From assembly GCA_900540955.1 (NCBI GenBank), contig UQIF01000019.1, forward strand, positions 1 to 44,615: a stretch of DNA of 44,615 nt, written 5' to 3'. The DNA is from an uncultured Olsenella sp. (GTDB lineage Bacteria > Actinomycetota > Coriobacteriia > Coriobacteriales > Atopobiaceae). Positions 25,676-34,580 of the stretch are shown here, in pieces (position 1 is the first letter of the stretch; each line of letters opens with the position of its first letter). The translations under genes and the position numbers were made by a program. The notes beneath the pieces are model-generated. The model was given only the letters and a program-made list of their open reading frames with translations, was not told the origin of the DNA and ran no database searches.

Positions 25676-26323
25676 TTACTGCCTAAGTCGGCGCTCGAGC
25701 CTGCGGCTTACGGCCACGAGCACCATCACGATCACGTAGTACACGGCGGCGATCACGATAAACGGCTCGAACGCGCGGTAGGTGAGCGCCTGTGCGCTCT
25801 CGGCGGCGTACATCATGTCCATGAGACCGATGGTCGACACGAGAGATGAGCTCTTGAGCACGGTGATGACCTCATTGACGAGCGCGGGCGCGACGCTGCG
25901 GAGTGCCTGGGGGATCACGACGAGCCGCATCATCTTTGCGTAGGAGAGGCCGATGGATCGAGCGGCGTCGTACTGGCCCGCGTCCACGCCCTCTATGCCT
26001 CCGCGCAGCGTCTCGGAGACGGTGGCGGACCCGTTGAGCCCCAACGTGATCACCGCCGCGGTGAACATGCCGATTTTGTAGCCTGTGAGCTGCGGTGTCG
26101 CGAAGTACGCGATAAACAGGAGCACGATGAGCGGCACCCCGCGAAAGATTGAGGTGTAGAAGTCGAGCACGGCGCGCAGCGGCCCCACCGGCAGCACCTT
26201 GCCCACGGCGATGAGGGCGCCGAGCGCAAAGGCGAGCAAAAGCGCGCCTGCCGTGACCTGCATGGTCACGGCGAGGCCGCTCACGAACATGGGGATATAG
26301 GGTTCCAATAGCTCGAATCTCAT
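25676..26323 (-). CDS. Amino-acid-type ABC transporter permease
   Basis: The 215-residue protein has five to six transmembrane helices and the HisM/GlnP pattern FRGVPLIVLLFIAYF near residue 61. The EAA loop is visible in YDAARSIGLSYAKMMRLVVI, which contacts the ATPase. It is encoded 24 bases after the binding-protein gene in the same operon. The expected ATP-binding protein is not encoded nearby, so it must be supplied from elsewhere. The likely substrates are polar amino acids. Confidence 0.88.
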   Translation of the reverse strand: MRFELLEPYIPMFVSGLAVTMQVTAGALLLAFALGALIAVGKVLPVGPLRAVLDFYTSIFRGVPLIVLLFIAYFATPQLTGYKIGMFTAAVITLGLNGSATVSETLRGGIEGVDAGQYDAARSIGLSYAKMMRLVVIPQALRSVAPALVNEVITVLKSSSLVSTIGLMDMMYAAESAQALTYRAFEPFIVIAAVYYVIVMVLVAVSRRLERRLRQ

Positions 26324-26347
26324 GCTGCGCCCTGGGCCGATAGCCCG

Positions 26348-27214
26348 CTACTCGGAAGTCACGGTTGAAGTGCCGGCGGCAGAGACGTCGTCGCCCCACT
26401 TGAAGGCGGCGCCAACGTACTTCTCGATGTACTTGTCGATGGTGCCGTCCTCGAGCATGTCGCCGATGCAGGCGTCGAGCTGAGGCACAAACGCCGCGCC
26501 CTTGGCCGCCATCAGGCGATACACGCCCACGTAGTCCTTGGTCTCGGCGCGGTCGAGCAAGCCGAGCACGAGGCCCTCATTCGCATCGCGCATCGACTGC
26601 CCCTCGGCGCCGTCGCAAAGATAGACATCCACGCGCCCGGCGAGGACCTCCTGAAGGCACTGGCTGCCGCCGTCGTAGGTGTGGATGTCGGCGTCGGGCA
26701 GGACCGCCGCGATGAACTTGTTCTGCACCGTGCCCGTGGTGCAGGCGATGGACTTGCCGCGTAGGTCGTCGATGCTTGCCGGAGCCTCTCCGCCGAGCAC
26801 GAGGGCGCCGACGAGGGGCTGGTAATACCCACGCGTGAAGTCAAAGGACTCCTCGCGCTCGGGGTTTGAGCTCATGGCCATGGTGAAGGAGGTCTCGCTG
26901 CCCTGGACGCTGGCGAGCGTCGCCGCGAACTTCTGGGGCTCGAACTCGTAGGTGAAGTCCAGACGCGCCGCCATCTCGTCGGCGACGGCGATGTCGAGGC
27001 CGACGACCTTCTGGCTCCCGTCTTTCTGGGTCTCGAGGTAGCGGTAGGGGGCGAAGGCGTCGTCTCCGACGAAGGTGAGGTGCATGGTCTCGTTTGCTGA
27101 CTCGTCAACGCTCGAGGTGCCCTTGTTGGCGGAGCCGCAGCCCGCCAGCGCGGCGGTGGCTCCGCCGGCGAGCACGGCGAGGAAGCTCCTGCGGTCGAGG
27201 TTTTCGGTAATCAA
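26348..27214 (-). CDS. ABC transporter substrate-binding lipoprotein (SBP bac 3)
   Basis: The 288-residue protein has a Tat-like signal (NLDRRSFLAVLAG, Arg at 8 and 9) and a lipobox LAGC with the lipidated Cys26. It continues with the periplasmic-binding fold of the amino-acid family (DDAFAPYRYLETQ, FDFTRGYY, GKSIACTTGTVQ). It probably captures amino acids for the permease downstream. The start is a TTG at 27214 with a GGAAAGAAG site; the long spacing suggests that a later start is unlikely because it would destroy the signal peptide. A TAGAAT -10 on the minus strand (plus-strand 27251-27256) gives a 30-base leader. Confidence 0.85.
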   Translation of the reverse strand: MITENLDRRSFLAVLAGGATAALAGCGSANKGTSSVDESANETMHLTFVGDDAFAPYRYLETQKDGSQKVVGLDIAVADEMAARLDFTYEFEPQKFAATLASVQGSETSFTMAMSSNPEREESFDFTRGYYQPLVGALVLGGEAPASIDDLRGKSIACTTGTVQNKFIAAVLPDADIHTYDGGSQCLQEVLAGRVDVYLCDGAEGQSMRDANEGLVLGLLDRAETKDYVGVYRLMAAKGAAFVPQLDACIGDMLEDGTIDKYIEKYVGAAFKWGDDVSAAGTSTVTSE

Positions 27215-27267
27215 GGTTTTCTTCTTTCCACGCGAGTGTCAATAATCGCTATTCTACGCTGCCGGGT

Positions 27268-28089
27268 CTATGCGAGCAGGTAGCGCCTGACGGCCTCGGC
27301 GCACCCGCCGTGGTCGTTATCTGCCACCTGTACGTCCGCCGCCGCGACGGCAGCCGGGATCGCGTTTCCCATTGCGACGCCGAGCCCCGCCGCGCGAAGC
27401 ATCGCGAGGTCGTTGTCGGCGTCGCCCACGGCAATTGCCTGAGAGATGCCGAGGCCGAGCTGTCTCGCGAGCGCCGTCAGGCCCGTGCCCTTGTCGACGC
27501 CGGGGCAGGTGAACTCGAGGCTGGATACCTCGCAGCGGGTGATGGTCACGTCCGCGTCGGCGAGGCGCTCGAAGGTTCGGTCGCGCGCCGCCACGTCGGC
27601 GAAGTGGAAATTAAGCTTGGGGATGCGCGCCGCGGGGTCGAGTGCGACCGCGTGCGCGTCCTCGACGAGGTCGCTCGTGTCGAGGTAGAGCTGCTTATAC
27701 ACGCCGACGCCGCATTGAGGGGTCATCTCGATCTCGCGTCTTTCCATGGCGACGCCGAGCCCGGTGGTGACCTCGAGGACATAGTCGCCCTCCTCGTCGG
27801 CGGTGTGGATGGCACGGGCGACGACCTCGGGGGCGATGTCCACCTCCGACAGCACTCGGTCGGCAATGAGGTCGAAGACGACGGCGCCCGCGCAGCAGAT
27901 GGCGTAGTGCACGCCGGGAATCGACTCGCGGTACATGCTCACCATGCGGGGGCAGCGGCCGCTTGCGATGGCCACGTGCTTGCCGGCGGCGACGGCCTCT
28001 CTGATGGCGTCGACGGAACTTCTCAGCACCTCTTTGCGCGAGTCGAGCAAGGTTCCGTCCATGTCGAAGGCGATGAGTTCGTAGGCCAC
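27268..28089 (-). CDS. Cof-type HAD-superfamily phosphatase
   Basis: Paralog of the gene at 8712-9533, exactly 273 residues as well. Motif I is LIAFDMDGTLLDS, the cap is of type IIB, the motif III lysine lies in GVDKGTGLTAL and motif IV in GDADNDLAMLRAAG. The substrate is likely a sugar or nucleotide phosphate. The GTG at 28089 has AGGAGG five bases upstream. It lies 53 bases upstream of the SBP gene on the same strand; with an internal promoter for that gene, co-transcription is uncertain. Confidence 0.88.
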   Translation of the reverse strand: MAYELIAFDMDGTLLDSRKEVLRSSVDAIREAVAAGKHVAIASGRCPRMVSMYRESIPGVHYAICCAGAVVFDLIADRVLSEVDIAPEVVARAIHTADEEGDYVLEVTTGLGVAMERREIEMTPQCGVGVYKQLYLDTSDLVEDAHAVALDPAARIPKLNFHFADVAARDRTFERLADADVTITRCEVSSLEFTCPGVDKGTGLTALARQLGLGISQAIAVGDADNDLAMLRAAGLGVAMGNAIPAAVAAADVQVADNDHGGCAEAVRRYLLA

Positions 28090-28164
28090 GTGTCCTCCTG
28101 TGCCGTTATATGGATTTATGCGGGCAAACGGCCCAAAAGGATAGCGCACCAGTGTTTCGCCCAA

Positions 28165-28199
28165 GTAAGAAGAAAGCCCGGAAGCGAGGGCTTCCGGGC
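28165..28199 (-). terminator. Rho-independent terminator of the second DMT gene
   Basis: On the minus strand GCCCGGAAGC pairs with GCTTCCGGGC around a 4-base loop, followed by TTTCTTCTTACTT. It lies 33 bases after the stop of the minus-strand DMT gene. Confidence 0.85.
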
Positions 28200-28231
28200 A
28201 AAGAGGGGGCGATGACCGACGCGCTCGGCAC

Positions 28232-29146
28232 TTACGCCGCGGCGACGCCCATCTGTCGCACGCGGAGCCTGTCGCCGAGCTCGGACCATACGGCACCGCC
28301 GAGGATGAGGCAGGCGCCGAGCACGTTGGCGAAGGTCATCGGCTCGCCGAGCAGAAGCGCCGAGAGCACGACGGCCGAGAGCGGCTCGAGATAGCCGCAC
28401 ACGGCAACGCGCGTTACGGGCAGCGCGCCCATCGAAGAGAAGTACAGGTAGCAGCACAGTCCCGTGTTCGCGAAGCCGATGCAGGCAATGGCGGCGACGT
28501 TGAGGTGCGCGAGCTGGGCGGCGCTGGGAAGCGAGAGCGTCCCGGCGGCGGCGCTTGCCGCCATGTAGACGACAACGGCGGAAAGGCCGCCGAGGAGTTG
28601 TACAGCGGAGGACTCGACACCGTCGATTTCGTCGACCTTCTTGCTGAAGATGACCATGACGGCGTAGCAGACGGCGCTCATGAAGCCAAGGAGGAGCCCG
28701 AGCGGGGCGATGCCCTCGCCGAGGCCCTGGCCCACGACGAGGAAGGCGCCGAGGACGACGGCTGCAAAACCTGACACCTTAACCGCGGTCAGGCGCGTCT
28801 TGAAGACCATCGGGCTGAGTGCCATCACGATCACGGGACCGCAGTAGTAGAGCAGCGAGGCCACGCCGACGCCGATGTAGCGGTACGACTCGAAGAGAAA
28901 GAGCCATGCCGCGCCGAGCGCCGCGCCGGAGATGTAGAGACAGGCCGCCTGGCGGGGGTGCTTGGGAGATTGCAGGTTCTTGCGCGCGGGTCGGGAAAGG
29001 AGGACGGCCGCCGCAAGTGCCGCCGCGCCGAGCGAGACGCGAGCGAGCACGATGAAGACGCTCGGCAAATCGATAAGGCTCGCGACGATGCCGTTCGAGC
29101 CAAAGAGGATGAGCGAGAGTAGGTACTTCTTTGTAGCCTTGTCCAT
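28232..29146 (-). CDS. EamA/DMT-superfamily transporter
   Basis: The protein has ten predicted transmembrane helices and two EamA halves; the signature near the end of the second half is YLEPLSAVVLSALLLGEPMT. The substrate is unknown. The divergent LysR regulator upstream probably controls it, a classical arrangement for exporters of a metabolite sensed by the regulator. The start is ATG 29146; the reading frame can be extended by 7 codons to a TTG at 29167. Neither has a strong ribosome site. Ends at a good terminator. Confidence 0.88.
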   Translation of the reverse strand: MDKATKKYLLSLILFGSNGIVASLIDLPSVFIVLARVSLGAAALAAAVLLSRPARKNLQSPKHPRQAACLYISGAALGAAWLFLFESYRYIGVGVASLLYYCGPVIVMALSPMVFKTRLTAVKVSGFAAVVLGAFLVVGQGLGEGIAPLGLLLGFMSAVCYAVMVIFSKKVDEIDGVESSAVQLLGGLSAVVVYMAASAAAGTLSLPSAAQLAHLNVAAIACIGFANTGLCCYLYFSSMGALPVTRVAVCGYLEPLSAVVLSALLLGEPMTFANVLGACLILGGAVWSELGDRLRVRQMGVAAA

Positions 29147-29305
29147 GCCACGTGTCGTTTCTAGCAAATGATTTATATGTTCGCTTAAACTATGACACGA
29201 CGCTTGTTAATGTAATAGCGAATGTTTAGCATACTAACCAGCACAAACACGCATGGAACCTGCTATTTTATCCTGTCTGTTTGGTGGGCTCGAGAGGAGG
29301 GCGCC
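29147..29305. promoter_or_regulatory. Divergent DMT/LysR control region
   Basis: This AT-rich region separates the minus-strand DMT gene from the plus-strand LysR gene. A TATAAAT on the minus strand (plus-strand 29172-29178) and TTTAG-CATA-CTAAC (29223-29236) are candidate promoter and regulator-binding elements. The latter is an inverted TTAG/CTAA pair, a plausible but unproven LysR site. Confidence 0.4.
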
Positions 29306-30181
29306 GTGGACTCGGCGATCCAGAAATATCAGGCGCTCGTAGAGTGCGTCCGCGCCGGCAGCATCAGCGCCGCCGCCCGCAAGCTCGACTACAGCCAGTC
29401 GGGCGTGAGCCGCATGATCGCCGACCTCGAGCGCGAGTGGGGCGTCCAGCTGCTCGAGCGCGGCCGCCGAGGCGCGCGGCTGACAGCTGACGGCGAACAG
29501 GTCATGCCCTTCGTCGAGGCCATCTGCGAGGACCATCGCCGCCTACGTGAGCGCGTGGCTGAGGTGTCGGGCGCCCAGACGGGAACGCTCGTCATCGGGA
29601 CCTTTTCGTCGGTGGCCACCCATATCTTGCCGCCCGTTATCGAGAAGTTCCAGGAAGGGCACCCTGGCATCGAGTACGAGCTCCGCATGGGCGACTACTC
29701 CGAGATCGAGACGTGGGTGGCCGACGGTCTCGTGGATTTCGGCTTCCTCCCGTACCCGCCGCAGGTGCCCAAGGAGGGCCTTGTCCGCGAGCCGGTGCTC
29801 ACCGACGAGCTTTTGGCCGTGGTGCCCGAGGGCCATCCTCTGGCAAAGAAGGCCTGCATCGCGCTCGCGGACCTGTGCGACGAGCCCTTCATCCTGCTCG
29901 AGCGCGGCTGCGACAACGAGGTGAGTCCCTTGTTCGATCGCGCAGGCCTACGTCCGCGCTCGAGGCTTGCCACTTGGGACGACTACGCCATCATGTCTAT
30001 GGTCGAGAACGGCCTGGGGCTCTCTATCCTGCCCGGCCTCATCCTCACGCGCTGCCCCTACCGCATCGAGAAGCGACCGCTCGACCCGCCGGCTCGACGC
30101 GAGCTCGCCGCCGTCCATCGCGAGGGCCGCCTTTCCACCGCCGCCCGAGCGTTCCTCGACTGTTTGAAAACGGCTATTTGA
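29306..30181 (+). CDS. LysR-family transcriptional regulator
   Basis: The 291-residue protein has the LysR helix-turn-helix near residues 5-50 (YQALVECVRAGSISAAARKL, DYSQSGVSRMIADLEREWG) and an effector-binding domain. GAGGAGGG precedes the GTG start at 29306; a longer upstream reading frame is not supported. Divergent from the DMT transporter, its likely regulatory target. The effector is unknown; sensing domain residues do not point to a specific compound. Confidence 0.9.
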   Translation: MDSAIQKYQALVECVRAGSISAAARKLDYSQSGVSRMIADLEREWGVQLLERGRRGARLTADGEQVMPFVEAICEDHRRLRERVAEVSGAQTGTLVIGTFSSVATHILPPVIEKFQEGHPGIEYELRMGDYSEIETWVADGLVDFGFLPYPPQVPKEGLVREPVLTDELLAVVPEGHPLAKKACIALADLCDEPFILLERGCDNEVSPLFDRAGLRPRSRLATWDDYAIMSMVENGLGLSILPGLILTRCPYRIEKRPLDPPARRELAAVHREGRLSTAARAFLDCLKTAI

Positions 30182-30629
30182 AAAAACACGCTTGGTTGGT
30201 TTAGGCAGAGCTACTCTTCAAGCAACCACGGTATGTTACCGGGACGGAGGGCCGGATTTTTTCGCCCTTTGGCCGATTGACGATCTCTAAGCGGGTAAAT
30301 CGCCGAATTGGTGGCTTTAACGGGGATGGACTGCAACAAATTAACGATTTTGAGCACTTCTGCGGACACTTTTCACGCTCTCTGTATCATTTTGAATGCG
30401 GTTTAAAACTTCAGAAACATAAAACACGAGGTCAGAGCATCGTTGACTAATTGATTAGCTGTTATTTTGGGGATAATTAACTCAAAATCGTCGATTCCTT
30501 GACGACACCATTGATTCGTCCAGACAAAAAAAGACGATGCGACTTCCATTTTGAGTGTGGAAGCCGCCTCGTCCCGTTAGATGGTGCGCCCGCTTATTTT
30601 TCTGCGTTGCCGGCGCGGCCGGCCCTGCA
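30182..30629. other. AT-rich non-coding region with an 11-bp inverted repeat
   Basis: No gene is supported in this 448-base stretch. ACGATTTTGAG (30344-30354) and its exact inverse CTCAAAATCGT (30481-30491) flank an AT-rich core and could be ends of a degraded element or of a long-range structure. The region has several TTAATT-like segments. A strong minus-strand terminator occupies 30526-30573. Confidence 0.55.
30526..30573 (-). terminator. Rho-independent terminator of the DUF1846 gene
   Basis: On the minus strand GACGAGGCGGCTTCCA pairs with TGGAAGTCGCATCGTC (one mismatch, one G-U) and is followed by TTTTTTT. It lies 57 bases downstream of the DUF1846 stop codon. Confidence 0.9.
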
Positions 30630-32111
30630 TTACTTGTGGAACAGACTGTTGCGCTCGAACTTGGGCTCGCAACAAACGTTGATGCCCAGGCGACGCAGCA
30701 CCTCCTCGTCCGTGGACGAGATGATCACCGAGAAGAACGCGTCGCAACCGCGCAGCTGGCCGAGGCCGGCGAGCGCGCGGGACGCGGAGTCGCTCGTTGC
30801 GGACGTGATGGAAAGCGCCATCAGGGTCTCGTCGGTGTGCAGGCGCGGGTTCTTGCTGCCGAGGTAGTGGGTCTTGAGCTTGCTGATGGGCTCAATCGCG
30901 TCGTCGCTGATGATCTCGAGGTCCATGTCGATCCCCGCGACGGACTTGAGCGCGTTCATGAGCAGCGAGCTCGCGCAGCCGAGGCGCGTGGAGGTCTTGC
31001 CCGTGACCACGGAGCCGTCGGGCAAGATCATGGCGCCGGCGGGCGAGCCGGTGACCTGCTCGCGCGTGAGGGCTGCCGAGCGGGCGGGGGAGTAGTTCTT
31101 GTCGATGCCGGCCTTCTGCATGATGGAGCGCAGGCGGTCGACCTGTTCGGAGCCCACGCCGCTGCGCTTGACCTGCTCGCACGCGGCGAAGTAGCGGCGC
31201 ACGATTTCCATGCGGCTCGCCTCGCGGCAGGCGTCGTCGTCGCTGATGGCGAAGCCGACCATGTTCACGCCCATGTCTGTGGGGGACTGGTAGGGGCTCT
31301 CGCCGAGAATCTTCTGCATGAGGGCTCGGACCACGGGGAAGGCCTCGACGTCTCGGTTGTAGTTGACGGTGGTCTTGCCGTAGGCGTCGAGATGGAACGA
31401 GTCGATGATGTTCGCGTCGTCGAGGTCGGCGGTCGCGGCCTCATAGGCGATGTTCACGGGGTGCGACAGCGGCAGGTTCCACACAGGGAAGGTCTCGAAC
31501 TTGGCATAGCCCGCCTCGATGCCGCGCTTGTGCTCGTGGTAGATCTGCGACAGGCAGGTCGCGAGCTTGCCGGAGCCGGGGCCGGGGGCCGTCACCACGA
31601 CGAGCGGGCGGGTGGTCTCGACGTACTCGTTCTTGCCGTAGCCCTCGTCGGAGACGATGAGGTCGACGTCGTGGGGGTAGCCCTCGATGGGGTAGTGCAG
31701 CTTGCAGGCGATGCCGAGGTCGGCCAGACGGTGGCGGAACGCGTCGGCGGCGCCCTGGCCCGCGTACTGCGTTATGACGACGGCCGCGACCTGCATCCCG
31801 TTTGAACGGAAGAGGTCGACAAGGCGCAGAACGTCCTCGTCGTAGGTGATGCCGAGGTCGCCGCGAGCCTTGTTCTTCTCGATGTGGTTCGCGTTGATGG
31901 CGATGATGACCTCGACGTCGGCCGCGAGGCTCTTGAGCATGCGGAACTTGACGTCGGGCTCGAAGCCGGGCAGCACGCGGGAGGCGTGGTTGTCGTCGAA
32001 GAGCTTGCCGCCGAACTCGAGGTAGAGCTTGCCGCCGAACTGTCCCACGCGCTCGCGGATGTGCTCGGCCTGCAGCTCGATGTACTTGTCGTTGTCGAAT
32101 CCGGTGCGCAT
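30630..32111 (-). CDS. DUF1846 domain-containing protein
   Basis: The 493-residue protein belongs to the DUF1846 family, which has a solved structure from Corynebacterium but no established function. Typical segments are the N-terminus TGFDNDKYIELQAEHIRER, GKLYLEFGGKLFDD, and VVTAPGPGSGKLATCLSQIY, which looks like a nucleotide- or phosphate-binding loop. GAAGGAGGCGCC precedes the ATG at 32111. It is divergent from the esterase/ATP-grasp operon, with 216 bases between the starts. A functional link is possible but only positional. Confidence 0.9.
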   Translation of the reverse strand: MRTGFDNDKYIELQAEHIRERVGQFGGKLYLEFGGKLFDDNHASRVLPGFEPDVKFRMLKSLAADVEVIIAINANHIEKNKARGDLGITYDEDVLRLVDLFRSNGMQVAAVVITQYAGQGAADAFRHRLADLGIACKLHYPIEGYPHDVDLIVSDEGYGKNEYVETTRPLVVVTAPGPGSGKLATCLSQIYHEHKRGIEAGYAKFETFPVWNLPLSHPVNIAYEAATADLDDANIIDSFHLDAYGKTTVNYNRDVEAFPVVRALMQKILGESPYQSPTDMGVNMVGFAISDDDACREASRMEIVRRYFAACEQVKRSGVGSEQVDRLRSIMQKAGIDKNYSPARSAALTREQVTGSPAGAMILPDGSVVTGKTSTRLGCASSLLMNALKSVAGIDMDLEIISDDAIEPISKLKTHYLGSKNPRLHTDETLMALSITSATSDSASRALAGLGQLRGCDAFFSVIISSTDEEVLRRLGINVCCEPKFERNSLFHK

Positions 32112-32327
32112 GGCGCCTCCTTCGGCGCCCGTGGGCGCGACGGCTGTTGCTTTAACCTTGCAAGCCTACCACGCGCGCGGCGTCGGCGCGGCAAAACACG
32201 CTTCTTCGCCGATATTCCGGGATTCACGGCGTGGCGCTTTCCCGCCCACCCGCCCGCCGAGTGCGTGACCTGCCCGAAACCTGCGCGGGGTACCATGGGA
32301 ACACATCCCCCAACGAAAGGAGCCGCT

Positions 32328-33374
32328 ATGAAGCGTGAGCTAGTTAGCCGCTACAGCGAGAAGCTTGACAGGTACATGGACCTTGTCGTTTACGGAGAGG
32401 GTGGCTATCCCGTCATTGTTTTCCCCACCCAGGACTCGCCTTGCACGAACTGGGAGGACTTCGGTCTCATCGAGACCATCGAGGACTACATCGGCTCCGG
32501 CACGCTCCAGCTTTTCTGCGTGAGCAACGTCGACAGGGACTCCTGGTCGGCCGTCGACCGCGACAAGACCGAGCGCGCCGACCTCGTCGAGGCGTACTAC
32601 CGCTACGTGTCTGATGAGCTCTGCCCGCTTGTGCACGAGCTCTCCGGCAGCCCCGAGCGCCCGCTGCTCGCCGGCTGCAGCATGGGCGCCACGCACGCGG
32701 TCGTCTTTGCGCTGCGCCGCCCGGACCTCTTTCAGGGCTGCATCGCGCTATCCGGCGTGTACGACGCGAAGTATTTCTTTGACGGCTGGATGAACGAGAC
32801 GCTCTACGCCAGCTCGCCGGTCGATTTCCTGCCCAACATGGCGGCCGACCACCCCTACGTCGACCTCTACAACAAGCGCCAGCTCGTCCTGTGCGTGGGG
32901 CGCGGCGCGTGGGAGGACGAGGGCGTGAGCACCCAGCACGTCCTCGACGATGCGTTCCGCCGCCTGGGCGTCGGCGCGTGGTGCGATTTCTGGGGCACCG
33001 ACGTCAACCACGACTGGCCGTGGTGGAAAAAGCAGATCAGGTACTTCTTGCCCATTGTTTTGCAGGACATGAAGAAGACCTTGGCGCAGGAGGACGGCAG
33101 CTACGCCGAGGGGAGCGCGGCGGCGCCTGAGGCTGCTGCCGAACCCGTGGCCGCGAGCGAGCCGGAGCCGGAGCCTGCACCCAAGCCGGCGCCCGCCGCT
33201 ACCAAGAAGCCCGTCTCTGAGCCCGAGCCCGCTGCAGCCAAGAAGTCCGAGCCCGCGCCGAAGCCCGCCCCGGCAAAGAAGACCCCGGCAAAGAAGACCG
33301 CCTCTGCCGCAAAGAGATCCGTCTCGGCAAAGAAGGGCGCGTCCGCCTCTAAAAAGAGGAACTCCAAGCACTAG
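32328..33374 (+). CDS. Esterase-family protein with a histone-like C-terminal tail
   Basis: Residues 1-250 form an alpha/beta-hydrolase of the esterase-D type (PF00756-like) with nucleophile S118 in AGCSMGA and a catalytic-looking His228 in NHDWPWW. No signal peptide is present, so it should be cytoplasmic. Residues 260-348 form a low-complexity tail: first a Glu/Pro/Ala spacer, then PAKKTPAKKTASAAKRS and SAKKGASASKKRNSKH, resembling histone-H1-like or Lys-rich DNA/RNA-binding tails. The ATG at 32328 has GAAAGGAG upstream. First gene of a four-gene operon; the ATP-grasp gene follows after 12 bases. Substrate unknown. Confidence 0.85.
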   Translation: MKRELVSRYSEKLDRYMDLVVYGEGGYPVIVFPTQDSPCTNWEDFGLIETIEDYIGSGTLQLFCVSNVDRDSWSAVDRDKTERADLVEAYYRYVSDELCPLVHELSGSPERPLLAGCSMGATHAVVFALRRPDLFQGCIALSGVYDAKYFFDGWMNETLYASSPVDFLPNMAADHPYVDLYNKRQLVLCVGRGAWEDEGVSTQHVLDDAFRRLGVGAWCDFWGTDVNHDWPWWKKQIRYFLPIVLQDMKKTLAQEDGSYAEGSAAAPEAAAEPVAASEPEPEPAPKPAPAATKKPVSEPEPAAAKKSEPAPKPAPAKKTPAKKTASAAKRSVSAKKGASASKKRNSKH

Positions 33375-33386
33375 GGAACTTCTCGC

Positions 33387-34577
33387 ATGAACTTTGTTTT
33401 TATCTCGCCTCAGTTCCCTGAGGTATACCGGCACTTCTGCGAGGCGCTTGCCCGCGATGGGGCGACGGTCTTCGGCGTGGGGGACACTCCCTACGACCAG
33501 ATCCACCCCTCGCTCAAGGCGACGCTCACCGAGTATTACTGGGTGCCGTCCCTTGAGGACTACGGCCAGGTGTTCAGCGCCATTGCCTATCTGAGCTGGA
33601 AGTACGGAAAGATCGATTGGATTGAGTCGAACAACGAGTACTGGCTCCCGCTCGACGCGCGCCTGCGTGAGGACTTCAACGTGACCACGGGCGTCCATCC
33701 CGCCAAGCTCGTCGACTGGACGAGCAAGGCGGCGATGAAGCCCTGCTACCGCGCGGCGGGCATCCCCGTCGCGCGGCAGATTCGCCTGACCACGCTCGAG
33801 GAGGCCCGCGCCTTCGTCTCCGAGGTGGGCTATCCGGCCTTCGCCAAGCCCGAGGTTGGCATGGGTAGTGGCGGGGCCTGGAAGGTGGAAAACGACGAGG
33901 AGCTGCAGGGCGTCTTTGCCTGCAAGGGCGATATCCCCTACGTGCTCGAGGAGTTCGTTGACGGCCGGATCTGCTCCTATGACGCGATCGTGGATTCCCA
34001 TGGCGAGCCGCTCTTCGAGAACCAGGAGGAGTTTCCGCCGTCGATGGCCGAGGTCTGCGCCAAGCAGCTCGACATCTCGTACTACTCGTGCCCGGGCGTC
34101 GACCCCAAGCTCCGCGAGATGGGCCGCGCCGCCGTCAAGTCGTTCGGCTATGCGAGCCGCTTCGTGCATATGGAGTTCTTCCGCCTCACCGAGGACAAGC
34201 CCGGACTGGGCGTCGCGGGCGACTACGTCGGCCTTGAGGTCAACTCGCGGCCGCCCGGGGGCTACACTCCCGAGATGATGAACTACGCGCACTCGCTCGA
34301 TGTCTACCAGGTGTGGGCCGATATGGTCTGCTTCGACGAGAGTCATGTGGTACCCGGCGGGGAAAACTACTACTGCGTGCATGCGAGCCGTCGCGACATC
34401 TACACGTACGCGCACGCGCACGAGCAGATCCTTCAGAGGTTCCCCGGCTCCGTCATGAGCTGGGACCGCATGCCGGACGGGCTCTCCGACGACCTCGGCA
34501 ACATGGCGTATGTGGGCCGCTTCAAGACCAAGGCAGAGCTCGACGAGTTCGTCGCGTTCGTGCAGGAAAGGGCGTAG
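33387..34577 (+). CDS. ATP-grasp ligase of unknown substrate
   Basis: The 396-residue protein has an N-terminal preATP-grasp Rossmann domain (FVFISPQFPEVYRHF) and an ATP-grasp domain at about 110-310: ATP-binding lysine in YPAFAKPEVGMGSGGAW (K154 and the glycine loop), and metal-binding GLEVNSRPPGGYTPEMM. Such enzymes join a carboxylate to an amine or other nucleophile via an acyl phosphate. It resembles carbamoyl-phosphate synthase-like or PurK-like proteins but lacks their other domains. It is coupled to the esterase upstream and to GNAT downstream (3-base gap). Product unknown. Confidence 0.8.
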   Translation: MNFVFISPQFPEVYRHFCEALARDGATVFGVGDTPYDQIHPSLKATLTEYYWVPSLEDYGQVFSAIAYLSWKYGKIDWIESNNEYWLPLDARLREDFNVTTGVHPAKLVDWTSKAAMKPCYRAAGIPVARQIRLTTLEEARAFVSEVGYPAFAKPEVGMGSGGAWKVENDEELQGVFACKGDIPYVLEEFVDGRICSYDAIVDSHGEPLFENQEEFPPSMAEVCAKQLDISYYSCPGVDPKLREMGRAAVKSFGYASRFVHMEFFRLTEDKPGLGVAGDYVGLEVNSRPPGGYTPEMMNYAHSLDVYQVWADMVCFDESHVVPGGENYYCVHASRRDIYTYAHAHEQILQRFPGSVMSWDRMPDGLSDDLGNMAYVGRFKTKAELDEFVAFVQERA

Positions 34578-34580
34578 GGC

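Noticed and set aside
30182..30629. Small gene in the AT-rich gap
   Set aside because: No reading frame of useful length with a ribosome site.
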